Part shown: positions 16,474-24,822 of the stretch, piece by piece | How positions within the stretch are numbered: the first letter of the stretch is position 1 | How the letters are laid out: every line of letters starts with the position of its first letter | Assembly (NCBI RefSeq): GCF_002967715.1 | Contig: NZ_PUIA01000016.1 | Coordinates: 682,001 to 746,000 of the forward strand | DNA: 64,000 nucleotides | From: Blastopirellula marina | Lineage (GTDB): Bacteria > Planctomycetota > Planctomycetia > Pirellulales > Pirellulaceae | Reading direction: 5' to 3' | The notes under the pieces: model-generated | Database searches by the model: none | What the model saw: the letters and a program-made list of their open reading frames with translations, nothing else | What the model was told of the DNA's origin: nothing | Position numbers and translations under genes: made by a program

Positions 16474-17825
16474 GACAGAGTCGCTTTATGCAAAGTGACG
16501 TAATCAATTGCCTGGGCGATGACCTCGCACATGGTATCGATTTGCTCGGGGGAAACGGCCAAGGGAGGCATGATCACAATTACATCCCCCAGAGGTCGAA
16601 TCCACAGGCCATGCTCCAAAGCAAACTGACAGACCTGGTTGCCGTGCCGTTGGGGCCAGGGGAAGTGCTCGCCGGTCTCGCGATCCTTGACCAGTTCGAC
16701 GGCCGCGATCATGCCATATTGCCGCACGTCGCCCACGTGAGGATGCTCGCTAAGGCGGCTTAAGTACTGCGCGATGCGTTCGATTTTAGCAGGAAGTTGG
16801 GCGAGCGTATCTTCCTGCTCGAAGACATCGAGCGTGCCTATCGCCGCTGCGGCGCTCAATGGATTACCCCCGAACGTGTGCCCATGACAAAGCTGCTTCG
16901 CCTCGGCATAGTCACCCAGGTAGGCGTTCCAGATTTCAGTGGTCGCGATCGCGGCACTCATGGGAAGGTAACCGCCGGAAAGCCCTTTGCCCAGGCACAG
17001 AATATCAGGCACGACATCCTCTTGCTGGCAGCCGAACATGGTGCCTGTGCGCCCCATGCCCACGGCCACTTCGTCGGCAATCATCAATACGCCATACTTT
17101 CGCGTCAATTCGCGAACACCTCGCAGGTATCCTTCCGGCTGCATGATCATGCCTGCCGCCCCGAGGATCAGCGGCTCGATCACCACGGCAGCGATCGACT
17201 CGTGATGCTTGGCCAAGGTTTTTTCGAGTATCTGAAGATGATGTTGGCAACTGGTGTCCTTGGTCGGTGTGCGGCGATCAGGAATAGGCAGGCGATGAAC
17301 CGGAAACATCAACGGCTTGAACACCGCGTTGAAGCGATCGACGCCCCCCACGCTGATCGTGCCGATGGTGTCGCCGTGATAGGCGTCTTCAAATCCGATG
17401 TACGATGTCTTCTGCGGCTGGGGGTTCTCGCACTGATGCCAATATTGAAAGGCCAGCTTGATCGCGACTTCGAGTGCCGATGCGCCATCGCTGCAAAAGA
17501 AAGTGTGATCGAGATCTCCTGGCGTAAGATCTGCCAGACGCTTGGCCAGTTGAATGGTTGTGCTGTTCGAGCAGCCCAGGTTCGTCACGTGGGCGACCTT
17601 GCCCAGTTGCTCTTTGATCGCGGCATCAATCGTCGGGTGCTGGTGACCGTGGACGTTGCACCACATGCTGCTCACCCCATCGATCAGCCGGCGACCTGAC
17701 GTATCGATCAGTTCGCACCCTTGGGCCGATTCAATGATCAGCGGCTCGTAGCAAGCCATCTGGGTGAAGGCATGCCAGACGTAGTGCTTGTCCCAGTCGT
17801 TTAGCTGCTGCGTGGTCGGAGTCAT
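16470..17825 (-). CDS. bioA: Adenosylmethionine-8-amino-7-oxononanoate aminotransferase
   Basis: A 451-residue class III PLP aminotransferase of biotin synthesis that uses SAM as amino donor to make 7,8-diaminopelargonate. BioA traits are the start region LNDWDKHYVWHAFTQM (substrate-binding WHPFTQ-like motif), SSMWCNVHGHQHP near residue 55, the PLP-lysine motif CLGKGLSGGYLP near 270, and HGHTFGGNPLSAAAA near 310. ATG 17825 (MTPTTQQL) is preferred over a longer frame starting at 17885 because the extra residues do not fit. No other bio gene is in the window. Confidence 0.93.
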   Translation of the reverse strand: MTPTTQQLNDWDKHYVWHAFTQMACYEPLIIESAQGCELIDTSGRRLIDGVSSMWCNVHGHQHPTIDAAIKEQLGKVAHVTNLGCSNSTTIQLAKRLADLTPGDLDHTFFCSDGASALEVAIKLAFQYWHQCENPQPQKTSYIGFEDAYHGDTIGTISVGGVDRFNAVFKPLMFPVHRLPIPDRRTPTKDTSCQHHLQILEKTLAKHHESIAAVVIEPLILGAAGMIMQPEGYLRGVRELTRKYGVLMIADEVAVGMGRTGTMFGCQQEDVVPDILCLGKGLSGGYLPMSAAIATTEIWNAYLGDYAEAKQLCHGHTFGGNPLSAAAAIGTLDVFEQEDTLAQLPAKIERIAQYLSRLSEHPHVGDVRQYGMIAAVELVKDRETGEHFPWPQRHGNQVCQFALEHGLWIRPLGDVIVIMPPLAVSPEQIDTMCEVIAQAIDYVTLHKATLS

Positions 17826-17909
17826 ATGCGAAACAGAAATAAGGCCCGAAAGGAAAGACCTTATTGTAGAGCAAGACGCAAGCAAGGTCAGGCTGGGACC
17901 GGTCGCTCG

Positions 17910-18989
17910 CTACTGCGAAGAGGAGCGAGAACCTTGTGGGCTCCCACCAATCGGGTAGTCTTCCGGCAGCGGACGTGCGGCCGTCGTGAACCCGATTTCG
18001 TACAAGTCGTCGCGGACTTTGCGGAAGTCGCCGTAGCTGTCGGGATAGGTCCAGATGGTGATCGTGGTCCGAGACGGATCGAGCGAGGCGACGATGTCAC
18101 GGAAACGCGAGCCTGGCTGCAAGGCTTCGTTCACCGGGAAACCGAGCTCTTCCGTCTCTGGTTCCAACGTGAAATTCTTCAGCTCGATACCACCCCGCGT
18201 GGCGGTGCCGAGTGAGGTTTCCATTTCGTAGGAACGATTGACCAGCGTGTACTGCATGACGTAGCCGTTCATCGGGCCCACGCGAGCAACGGCCTGACCG
18301 TCTCGCCGAGCACGGTCCAAATGGCTGCGAGCATCATTCTTCATCGCTTCAACCAGGCGTTCCATCGGAACGTACGAGATACGTCCATGACGCAGGCGGA
18401 AGTGTTCTTCCTGGCCGAAAACTGTCTTGGCCAGCGGCGTGGGGTAGTGGGCCAGTTCTTTGACTTCGGGCCGGTAGTCACGCAGACTCTCGATCTGATC
18501 GTACAGTTCTTCCAACTGGGAAGTGGTATGCAGCAATTCGCGCTGCTGGGCGACTTCCTCTTGTTTCGTGCTAGAAAGCTCTTGCTGCTTTTGATTTAGC
18601 GTGGTTTCTGCCGCCGTCAGAAACAATTGCAGCTGATTGCGTTCTTCGAAGGCCAGCTTCGCTTGTTGTTGAACGCTGACAATCTCTTGCTGAATGGTCG
18701 CCACGTCTTGGGCCATGCTGTTCAGCTCGGCCAGCGTTGGGCCTTGCGGTTTGGGTGGCGACTTGGGCAACTCGGGTTCGGGCGTGGGGGCTGGGATCGA
18801 TAGGGACGGCGGTTTGACGGGCTCGTCCGTTTTGCCAATGGCAGCGTCCACGATGGCATCGCGGGCCGTGATGCCCACCACCATGATCAGGATGATCAGA
18901 ATCCCAACCAGGTTGGTCACCACGTCGAGAAATGAATCGAGCGACGGGGCGTTCTTGTCAACGCTATTGGATTTGGCTGGACGTCTCAC
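17910..18989 (-). CDS. ExbD/TolR/MotB-like channel subunit with coiled coil (Asp-containing)
   Basis: A 359-residue protein with one N-terminal membrane helix (about residues 20-42). FLDVVTNLVGILIILIMVVG places Asp22 where ExbD, TolR and MotB carry the proton-relaying aspartate. A proline-rich linker and a coiled coil (~95-165) follow, then a mixed alpha/beta periplasmic domain. It is the last gene of a three-gene unit: its ATG overlaps the end of the preceding gene by 4 bp. Function is inferred to be coupling proton flow through the MotA/TolQ-like partner to force or signal in the periplasm. It is not a standard family member by length. Confidence 0.72.
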   Translation of the reverse strand: MRRPAKSNSVDKNAPSLDSFLDVVTNLVGILIILIMVVGITARDAIVDAAIGKTDEPVKPPSLSIPAPTPEPELPKSPPKPQGPTLAELNSMAQDVATIQQEIVSVQQQAKLAFEERNQLQLFLTAAETTLNQKQQELSSTKQEEVAQQRELLHTTSQLEELYDQIESLRDYRPEVKELAHYPTPLAKTVFGQEEHFRLRHGRISYVPMERLVEAMKNDARSHLDRARRDGQAVARVGPMNGYVMQYTLVNRSYEMETSLGTATRGGIELKNFTLEPETEELGFPVNEALQPGSRFRDIVASLDPSRTTITIWTYPDSYGDFRKVRDDLYEIGFTTAARPLPEDYPIGGSPQGSRSSSQ

Positions 18990-20650
18990 TTGCGATTCAC
19001 CTCGATCCCGGAACCGTACAAGAGCGTTTCCAACTGCCGCACCACGGGCTCGCCGCCTTGTTCGACGGTGATTTGCAGGATGGGTTTCCAGTAGAAGTTA
19101 CGGCCGGCCATGCCCCAGCTATCGATGCGGGTATGGATCAGGCGAACCAGCTTGTCGACGGCTGCTTCCATGTCACCATTGACCGGCACGGTTTCCGCCG
19201 GACCAAGGACGCCTCGTTCTTGAACCAATGTCATTTGCTCGCCACTTACGACTAGCGTGACAGGACGGGTGATGGCCGTATTCTTAGGACCTGCCGAAGG
19301 TAAAGCCCAGTTGCCACCACGTGTTGCCGCGATAGGCTTGGCGGACGAACGGTTTCCGCCTGTTCCGCCGGAAGCGTCTTTTTGGTCGGGACCGTTGGGT
19401 TGAGCGTACTGAACGCCATGTTTGCCTTCCCCGGTGCGCAACTCGGGTGGAGCTTGCTGAGGATAGAAGGCGGATGATAGTTGCTGTTGGGGTGGCTTTT
19501 GCTGCGTGCCGTCGACAGGGCTTGTCGCACGACCGGTTCCCATTTGGCCGGAACCACCATACGCTTCGGCAGGCATGTCACCGTTACCATTGCCACGTTC
19601 GACGAAGCGATTTTCAAGGAACTCTTCGTCGTCGCCGCCGCCACCACCGACAGCTTGGAAGCCGCCGTTGCGCGTTGCGGTGAGATACTGATCTTCGATC
19701 CGGCCATATTTCTTGGGAGCCGCCATGACTAGCTCGATCTTGCGGCGTCGGGCTAGTTCGACAGTTTCGATTAGCCGCTTTGCCAGGAAGCGATCGGCAG
19801 GTGGATAGGCAAGTTCGGTATCTTCGTCGACCAGTTCGTAGCCGAATTCGTCGTCCCAGCCATTCAAGGCTTCACGAGCCGCGGCGTACGACTCGGCTCC
19901 GCCAGGACGCACGATCAACAGGGGATAAGGATTGCCTTGGCCAGGTACGCCTTGCGATTGTCGATACTCACGAATCGTCCGCAACGAGGCGGCCAACGGA
20001 TTTCCAGGCCCGAGCGGTTCCTGAAAATCGATGCCGGTCAGACCGATCCCTTCCGGTTGGATAATCACGCGATCGGCCGTGCATTCAATGTAGATCGGCT
20101 GGCGGCGGGTACCGCTCTGGCCGTCGTAGGGAACCAATGCATAGGCTGGCTTGCGTCCTTTGATTTCTTGACGAACTTTTTCGAGCTCAGTCTGGGCTTC
20201 GGCGATCTGTTGATTCAGACGCTGCTTCTGCGTTTCAAAGTCGTCGGCACTACCGGTGACGTTTTCCGTTTCCCCTTCCAGGACGGCAATATCGCCGCGT
20301 AGCTTGCGGATCTTTTCGGTCAGACGGTGGCTATGGTCTTCCAGGCCGGAAAGTTGCAGACGAGCCTCTTCCAGTTGCTTGAGTCGTGCGACTCGCAGTT
20401 GCTCGAGCTCTTTCATCTGCTCGGTGTAGTCTTCTACCGGTTCCGGCTCTGGTGCCGGAGCAGGAAGCTCTGGTTCTACAGGAGCAGGGACTGAGAGCGC
20501 CGGTAGATCGACCGCGACCGCTTCCGTACGGGCCTGAAGGACCATCACCACGAAGAGCACAATCAAGGCTCCCATAGTGCAGATCAGGACGGCCAGGAAG
20601 GGGAACAGCGAGATCTCGACCGTATGTCGTGCTGAACGACGTCGACTCAC
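18986..20650 (-). CDS. ExbD/MotB-like channel subunit lacking the membrane aspartate
   Basis: A 554-residue protein with one membrane helix at about residues 14-38 (EISLFPFLAVLICTMGAL). FPFLAV occupies the place of the PFVDV motif of ExbD, but the acidic residue is replaced by Ala. A proline-rich segment, a coiled coil (~65-175), a conserved domain (~180-320), a low-complexity Gly/Gln/Pro linker (~340-440) and a C-terminal domain follow. Its start overlaps the MotA/TolQ-like gene by 4 bp and its end overlaps the 17910-18989 gene by 4 bp. The missing Asp suggests a structural partner in a mixed stator rather than a proton carrier. Confidence 0.7.
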   Translation of the reverse strand: MSRRRSARHTVEISLFPFLAVLICTMGALIVLFVVMVLQARTEAVAVDLPALSVPAPVEPELPAPAPEPEPVEDYTEQMKELEQLRVARLKQLEEARLQLSGLEDHSHRLTEKIRKLRGDIAVLEGETENVTGSADDFETQKQRLNQQIAEAQTELEKVRQEIKGRKPAYALVPYDGQSGTRRQPIYIECTADRVIIQPEGIGLTGIDFQEPLGPGNPLAASLRTIREYRQSQGVPGQGNPYPLLIVRPGGAESYAAAREALNGWDDEFGYELVDEDTELAYPPADRFLAKRLIETVELARRRKIELVMAAPKKYGRIEDQYLTATRNGGFQAVGGGGGDDEEFLENRFVERGNGNGDMPAEAYGGSGQMGTGRATSPVDGTQQKPPQQQLSSAFYPQQAPPELRTGEGKHGVQYAQPNGPDQKDASGGTGGNRSSAKPIAATRGGNWALPSAGPKNTAITRPVTLVVSGEQMTLVQERGVLGPAETVPVNGDMEAAVDKLVRLIHTRIDSWGMAGRNFYWKPILQITVEQGGEPVVRQLETLLYGSGIEVNRK

Positions 20651-21999
20651 GCGGCTTGGCCTTTATCCTTGCGATCGAGTTGAACCGTGGCATGTCCACC
20701 ACTGGACATCCGCGAGTTGAGCAAGTGAATGGTCGCGGCCAGGCTTTGCACCGTTTCTTCAAAGTGCTGCTTGCCGGCCAAAGTTTCCAGGTTGCGATTG
20801 AGGGAGTGTTCCAGGTTGGCAACCTCGCCGGTCGCTTCGACCACCTTCAATAGGATGGTCCCTTGCTCCGTCAATTGTTCATGCTGGGCATGAATGGACG
20901 AACTGACCTGGTACAAAGCATCAATCACGCCGTTAAGTTGCTCGGCCGAACGTTGAATCGTGTGCTGCTGGGCAGCAGCAAATGCGTCGGCATGTGTTTT
21001 CAGCGATTCGGTCATGGCGTTGTGCAGGGCCGTTTCCATCTGCTCGCTACTTGCCGAGATCAACCGTTGCCAATGTTGATGAGCTGAGGATACCGTGTCT
21101 CGCCATAGTTCTGTCTGGCGAACGACAAGATCTTGCGTAGTCTGAATGGTACGTTCGGCCATCTTCTTGACGGCCAGTACGCTAGGATCGGTCGCGCTAC
21201 CTTCGGTTTCGAATCGTGCTGTCAGTTCGTCGGCGGCGATCGCATCGACATTGCTGAGCAGTTCGGACTCGACACGCCCCAATACGAACTGGGCGAACAT
21301 AAGCCCAATGGAAAGGGTTAACGCAAGTGCAGTGGTATCGAACGCCACGCTGAGACCTTGTAGCAGGCTCTCCATGGCGACCTTAGGTTCGTTCACCAAT
21401 GCTTCGGGCGAAAGGTTACCCAGTGCCAGCGTGATACCAATCACGGTACCCAAAAAGCCCAGCATCGGAGTGGCCCAGATCACGATGCGAACCATCGAAT
21501 AATCGTGTTCGCATTTCTCTTGATCAATATCGGCCAGGTATTTCAGTTCATCTTGCAGATTCGAGGCCGTCTGGCTGGCATGAACATGCTGCAGGCCCTT
21601 GGTGAGCCGCTGAAACAAAAGTGTTGGATGGAAGCACTCCGGCAATTCATGCAACGCATTGAGCAGCAGCGGGGCCTTCTCAATCTTGTCGCGACCATTC
21701 TCTTGCGGCGGCAGATCGACCTGGCTCAGCGAGCGAAACTCGCCGATCAGTTGACCTCCCTTTAATAGCAATGCAGCTACACCCACCATAAACATGGCAA
21801 CTTCCGCGTATTCGACCGGGTGAGCGGTAACGTAGCGAAGCAGAGGGTGATGGGGGATGATGCCAAAGTGGATAGCACCATAGAACAAGACCGTCAGAGC
21901 CGTACCGATCAGAATCGGCCAACCCAACTTTGCGGCGATGGACTGGGAAATTTTGGGGGCGTCCGTCTGTTGCACAATCGAACTCCTTCTCGATGGCAC
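20647..21999 (-). CDS. MotA/TolQ/ExbB-family proton channel protein
   Basis: A 450-residue inner-membrane protein. Two N-terminal helices (~25-50 and ~62-85), a cytoplasmic region (~90-165), then two conserved helices follow. The motifs are WATPMLGFLGTVIGITLALG near residue 172 and GLSVAFDTTALALTLSIGLM near 213, the signature of the MotA/TolQ/ExbB channel including the conserved Thr residues. A ~200-residue C-terminal helical tail rich in Gln/Glu follows, much longer than in TolQ. It is the first gene of the three-gene operon with two ExbD/MotB-like subunits. Confidence 0.85.
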   Translation of the reverse strand: MPSRRSSIVQQTDAPKISQSIAAKLGWPILIGTALTVLFYGAIHFGIIPHHPLLRYVTAHPVEYAEVAMFMVGVAALLLKGGQLIGEFRSLSQVDLPPQENGRDKIEKAPLLLNALHELPECFHPTLLFQRLTKGLQHVHASQTASNLQDELKYLADIDQEKCEHDYSMVRIVIWATPMLGFLGTVIGITLALGNLSPEALVNEPKVAMESLLQGLSVAFDTTALALTLSIGLMFAQFVLGRVESELLSNVDAIAADELTARFETEGSATDPSVLAVKKMAERTIQTTQDLVVRQTELWRDTVSSAHQHWQRLISASSEQMETALHNAMTESLKTHADAFAAAQQHTIQRSAEQLNGVIDALYQVSSSIHAQHEQLTEQGTILLKVVEATGEVANLEHSLNRNLETLAGKQHFEETVQSLAATIHLLNSRMSSGGHATVQLDRKDKGQAA

Positions 22000-22616
22000 C
22001 GCTCATCCCGGGGTAAGGGGGCGGAACAAAAGGGAAACTCGCGTTAATCGTTAGAATCGACATTTCGACCCCTAACTAATCAGACAAAATCGGAAGTCGT
22101 TTTCGAACGCTGTTAGTCTGGGGAGATACGGAGGGTTGCGATAATGCGATAGATTTTTCGAGTTTCGCCCCAAAAGAGCTTCAATAGCGATCGCCGGAGT
22201 GCCGATAACTTTAACCGTCGAGGCAATCAACGCTTCGATAACTACCGCCCACAGGCGGACTTGCTGAAATGCAATCGCGCAAAAGCGCGTCGAATTAAAT
22301 CCCGGGGGGGAAATGAATGTTCGGCCGACGGACTTGTCCGTCGGCCGATGTTCTTTCTTGACCAAATAATTTTCGGGTATCCGCCAGCACCCCTTCTTCC
22401 CTCAAAATCGCTGTTTGTGGGTTTCCCCAGCACTGATAAACTGCCGCTTCTTAGGGCGAAAATGGCTTGTTTGCAACACTGAACCCCCTGAAGTGGCTGT
22501 TGTTGCCTGTGAATTCTCCCTAACTAACCATCAGATAATTAGTTGCATCTCGGAATTGGGCTTCTAGAATAAGTCTTGGAGGAACGATTCCGTAAATCGC
22601 GTAATCTAGGTGATTT
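22000..22616. other. Intergenic region upstream of the channel operon
   Basis: About 617 bp between divergent genes. A short minus-strand frame at 22072-22365 looks non-coding. The region holds a near-perfect hairpin at 22321-22348 and a C/G run (CCCGGGGGGG) near 22301. It must contain promoters for both flanking genes, but none can be placed with confidence. Confidence 0.5.
22321..22348. other. Perfect 13-bp hairpin
   Basis: TCGGCCGACGGAC (22321-22333) is exactly complementary to GTCCGTCGGCCGA (22336-22348) with a 2-nt centre. It lies between the divergent genes at 21999 and 22617. On the plus strand it is followed by a T-rich but broken tract (TGTTCTTTCTTG), so it may act as a weak terminator of an untranslated transcript or as a protein-binding dyad. 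Confidence 0.5.
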
Positions 22617-22955
22617 ATGTGGAAGTCGCTTCTTTCGGCGATCGTTGTCATGATCGCGGTAACGCTAAGCGTTGAACTTTTCCGCAGTACTCCGTCTGCA
22701 ATGGCCCAGAAACATGGTGGGCTACCGGTTTCGAGTAGTCTGGTCGTTCATGCGGCCAAGACAGAGGACGGCGGGCAGCTCATGATCATGGTCGATCCGG
22801 AGACCCGGGTTATGGCCGTGTATCACGTGGACGGAAATACAGGGAAAGTTTCCCTGAAAAGCGTTCGCAACTTACAATGGGATTTACTCATCGAGGAATT
22901 TAACGGGGGCACGCCGAGCCCGCGTGAGATTCGTACACTGATCAACCAATCGTAG
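22617..22955 (+). CDS. Small exported hypothetical protein
   Basis: A 112-residue protein with an N-terminal signal sequence: MWKSLLSAIVVMIAVTLSVEL is hydrophobic and an Ala-x-Ala-like site (SAMAQ) ends near residue 31. The mature part contains ALVVDPETRVMAVYHVD-like beta strands (actual phrase MIMVDPETRVMAVYHVDG) and a C-terminal helical segment. No family was recognised; similar small planctomycete exported proteins are common. It lies 54 bp before the acidic HTH gene in the same direction, which may mean co-transcription. Confidence 0.65.
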   Translation: MWKSLLSAIVVMIAVTLSVELFRSTPSAMAQKHGGLPVSSSLVVHAAKTEDGGQLMIMVDPETRVMAVYHVDGNTGKVSLKSVRNLQWDLLIEEFNGGTPSPREIRTLINQS

Positions 22956-23009
22956 CGACGAAGTCCAAGCTCATAGGCTTCCGCTAGGTTGGACCTTTTG
23001 GGAGCCATC

Positions 23010-24386
23010 ATGGCTGACTATCTTCCGCTTTCTGAATTCGCTGCCAAGTTAGGCGTATCTGAAGACACGATTCAAGATCTGCGCGAGCGCGGCAAGGTGC
23101 GTGCGTTCCGCGATGGATCGAGCTGGAAGTTCAAGGAAGACGAACTCGAAAAGGCCCGTGGTATCTTGGCCGAGGAAGATCTCGGTGGAGGTGACAGTGA
23201 GAGCCAGGAATTCGAGCTCAGCGGAATTACCGATTCCGATGAAGGCTCGTCCGGTTCGATGGACAGCATTCTGATTTCCGATACCGGCGAAGGCGGCGAC
23301 AGCGGTTCGTCCAATATCATCGGACAAGATTCCGACAGCTCGCTGAGCCTGGATAGTGATATCGGTTTGGCCGACGATTCCAGCAGCGTTGACCCTGCCG
23401 GGGAATCGAATCTAAGCAGCTTGAGCCTCGGCGAAGGCTCCGACATTCTCGAAGGTTCGTCGATCAACAAGCCGCTCGACGACGATAGCTTCAGCCTGGA
23501 AGATGACGACGTAGAGCTGAGCCTCAGCGATGAAGGCAGCGATGCGAACATCGATCTGGGGGGTGAACCATCCGACCCGGAAGGGACCGGCAGCGGTTTG
23601 AGCCTTGCGTTGGAAGATGAATCGCTGGACCTTGGTACCAGCGGTATCGGCATGGACGACAACGACAGCAGTGGTGAACTCACGCTCGATATCGAAGATG
23701 ACGAAGACAGCAGCATGGATCTGCTGGCCTCGGAAAGTGAACTTGGTCTGGCCGACGAACCTGCAGCGAAGGCGGGAAGCGGCAATAGCGAAATCAACCT
23801 GGTTGATGACGATAGTGGCCTGGGTCTGGTTGCGGAAGCCGATGAAGACGATGACTTTTCGCTTTCGACCGGCGACAGTGGTCTCGAACTGATCAGCGCT
23901 GACGAAGCGGAAGAAATGGTCGCCGACAGCACCGACGACGACGAGATCGGCGAAGCCGTAGCTGGCGGTGCCGCGGAAGATGACTTCCTGTTGACCCCGG
24001 TCGAAGGGGATCTGGAAGACGACGATAGCGGATCGCAAGTGATTGCGTTGGACTCGGATTCGATGTCTTCGGAATCGGGCCTGTTTGGAAGTGCATCGCT
24101 CGAAGGGGCTGATTTCGGCGGCTTGGGTGATAGCGACGGCCTGGAGGCGGACGACTCAGTGATGGCCGGTGCCGGAACGATGGCTGCCGCGGCTCCTGTG
24201 GCCGCAGCACCAGCCGAGGTGCCTTACTCGTTCATGAATGTTCTCAGCCTGGGGGCCACCGCGCTGCTGCTTTTAGTGTGCGGCCTGATGGTGACCGACC
24301 TGATGTGGAACATGTGGAGTTTCAGCGAGCCCTATTCCCTGACCAGCACGCTGATGGACGGTATCTTGAATCTGCTACCTTCGTAG
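23010..24386 (+). CDS. HTH (excisionase-type) protein with long acidic tail and C-terminal membrane helices
   Basis: A 458-residue protein of unusual architecture. Residues 1-50 form a helix-turn-helix of the MerR-like/excisionase type (LPLSEFAAKLGVSEDTIQDL, then FRDGSSWKFKEDEL). Residues ~55-400 are extremely rich in Asp, Glu, Ser, Gly and Leu with repeated SLSL/DDDS-like units and very few basic residues. The end has an Ala-rich segment and two hydrophobic helices (~410-435 and ~445-458). ATG 23010 is chosen because GGGAG precedes it and because an in-frame codon at 22989 only adds seven residues. The layout suggests a membrane-tethered DNA- or protein-binding module; no function is known to me. 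Confidence 0.75.
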   Translation: MADYLPLSEFAAKLGVSEDTIQDLRERGKVRAFRDGSSWKFKEDELEKARGILAEEDLGGGDSESQEFELSGITDSDEGSSGSMDSILISDTGEGGDSGSSNIIGQDSDSSLSLDSDIGLADDSSSVDPAGESNLSSLSLGEGSDILEGSSINKPLDDDSFSLEDDDVELSLSDEGSDANIDLGGEPSDPEGTGSGLSLALEDESLDLGTSGIGMDDNDSSGELTLDIEDDEDSSMDLLASESELGLADEPAAKAGSGNSEINLVDDDSGLGLVAEADEDDDFSLSTGDSGLELISADEAEEMVADSTDDDEIGEAVAGGAAEDDFLLTPVEGDLEDDDSGSQVIALDSDSMSSESGLFGSASLEGADFGGLGDSDGLEADDSVMAGAGTMAAAAPVAAAPAEVPYSFMNVLSLGATALLLLVCGLMVTDLMWNMWSFSEPYSLTSTLMDGILNLLPS

Positions 24387-24822
24387 TGATTCATGATTTG
24401 AATCTGATCAAACAGGAGCCGCGTTTCCCCCACGGGAGACGCGGTTCTTTTTGTTTTTGGCGGTTGGTAGTTAGGGCGATTCGGGGCATCACGCCGTAAA
24501 ATCGCTACCAATTCTCGCTACTTCTGACTGCGGGTTCCCCAAGACCATGTATCCGATCGGGGCTCGGGCGCTATAATAAAGAAAAGCGTTCAGGCAGAGG
24601 ACGAGTACATAGGCGTAACTCGTTACTGTACTGGATGATGAGACCAATTTGGCGATGGGAGTTGGGCCCCGCTTTCCGATTCCCCCAAACCGCAAGAACT
24701 ACGAAGCCGCGATCGTGGTGTCGAAGGCGTGGCTCAGGACCGAACTCCTTCCTATTCGGTTTCACCTCCACCCCGCCTTGCTCACCCCGCGATTCGAGCT
24801 TCCTGACTTCATGGAATAACTC
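24387..24822. other. Intergenic region before the ResB-like gene
   Basis: About 436 bp. It contains a strong terminator (24419-24458). Two minus-strand short frames around 24489-24771 look like chance. A TATAAT hexamer at 24572-24577 has no good -35 partner, so it is not called as a promoter. Confidence 0.5.
24419..24458 (+). terminator. Rho-independent terminator after the acidic HTH gene
   Basis: An 11-bp stem (CCGCGTTTCCC / GGGAGACGCGG, one G-T pair, 4-nt loop) is followed by TTCTTTTTGTTTTT. It lies 33 nt after the stop of the 23010-24386 gene and is properly oriented to end it. Confidence 0.9.

Noticed and set aside
16797-17699. 300-codon plus-strand frame opposite bioA
   Set aside because: Shadow of bioA, which has clear PLP-enzyme motifs.
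17910-21999. Zorya-type anti-phage system
   Set aside because: MotA/MotB-like genes are present but no adjoining ZorC/ZorD or ZorE-like nuclease or helicase; the neighbours are bioA and an exported protein.
22072-22365. Possible 97-residue minus-strand gene
   Set aside because: Runs across the C/G tract and hairpin, has no ribosome binding site and no protein-like pattern.
24489-24771. Two short minus-strand frames before ResB
   Set aside because: They overlap each other in different frames, lack start signals and show no conserved pattern.
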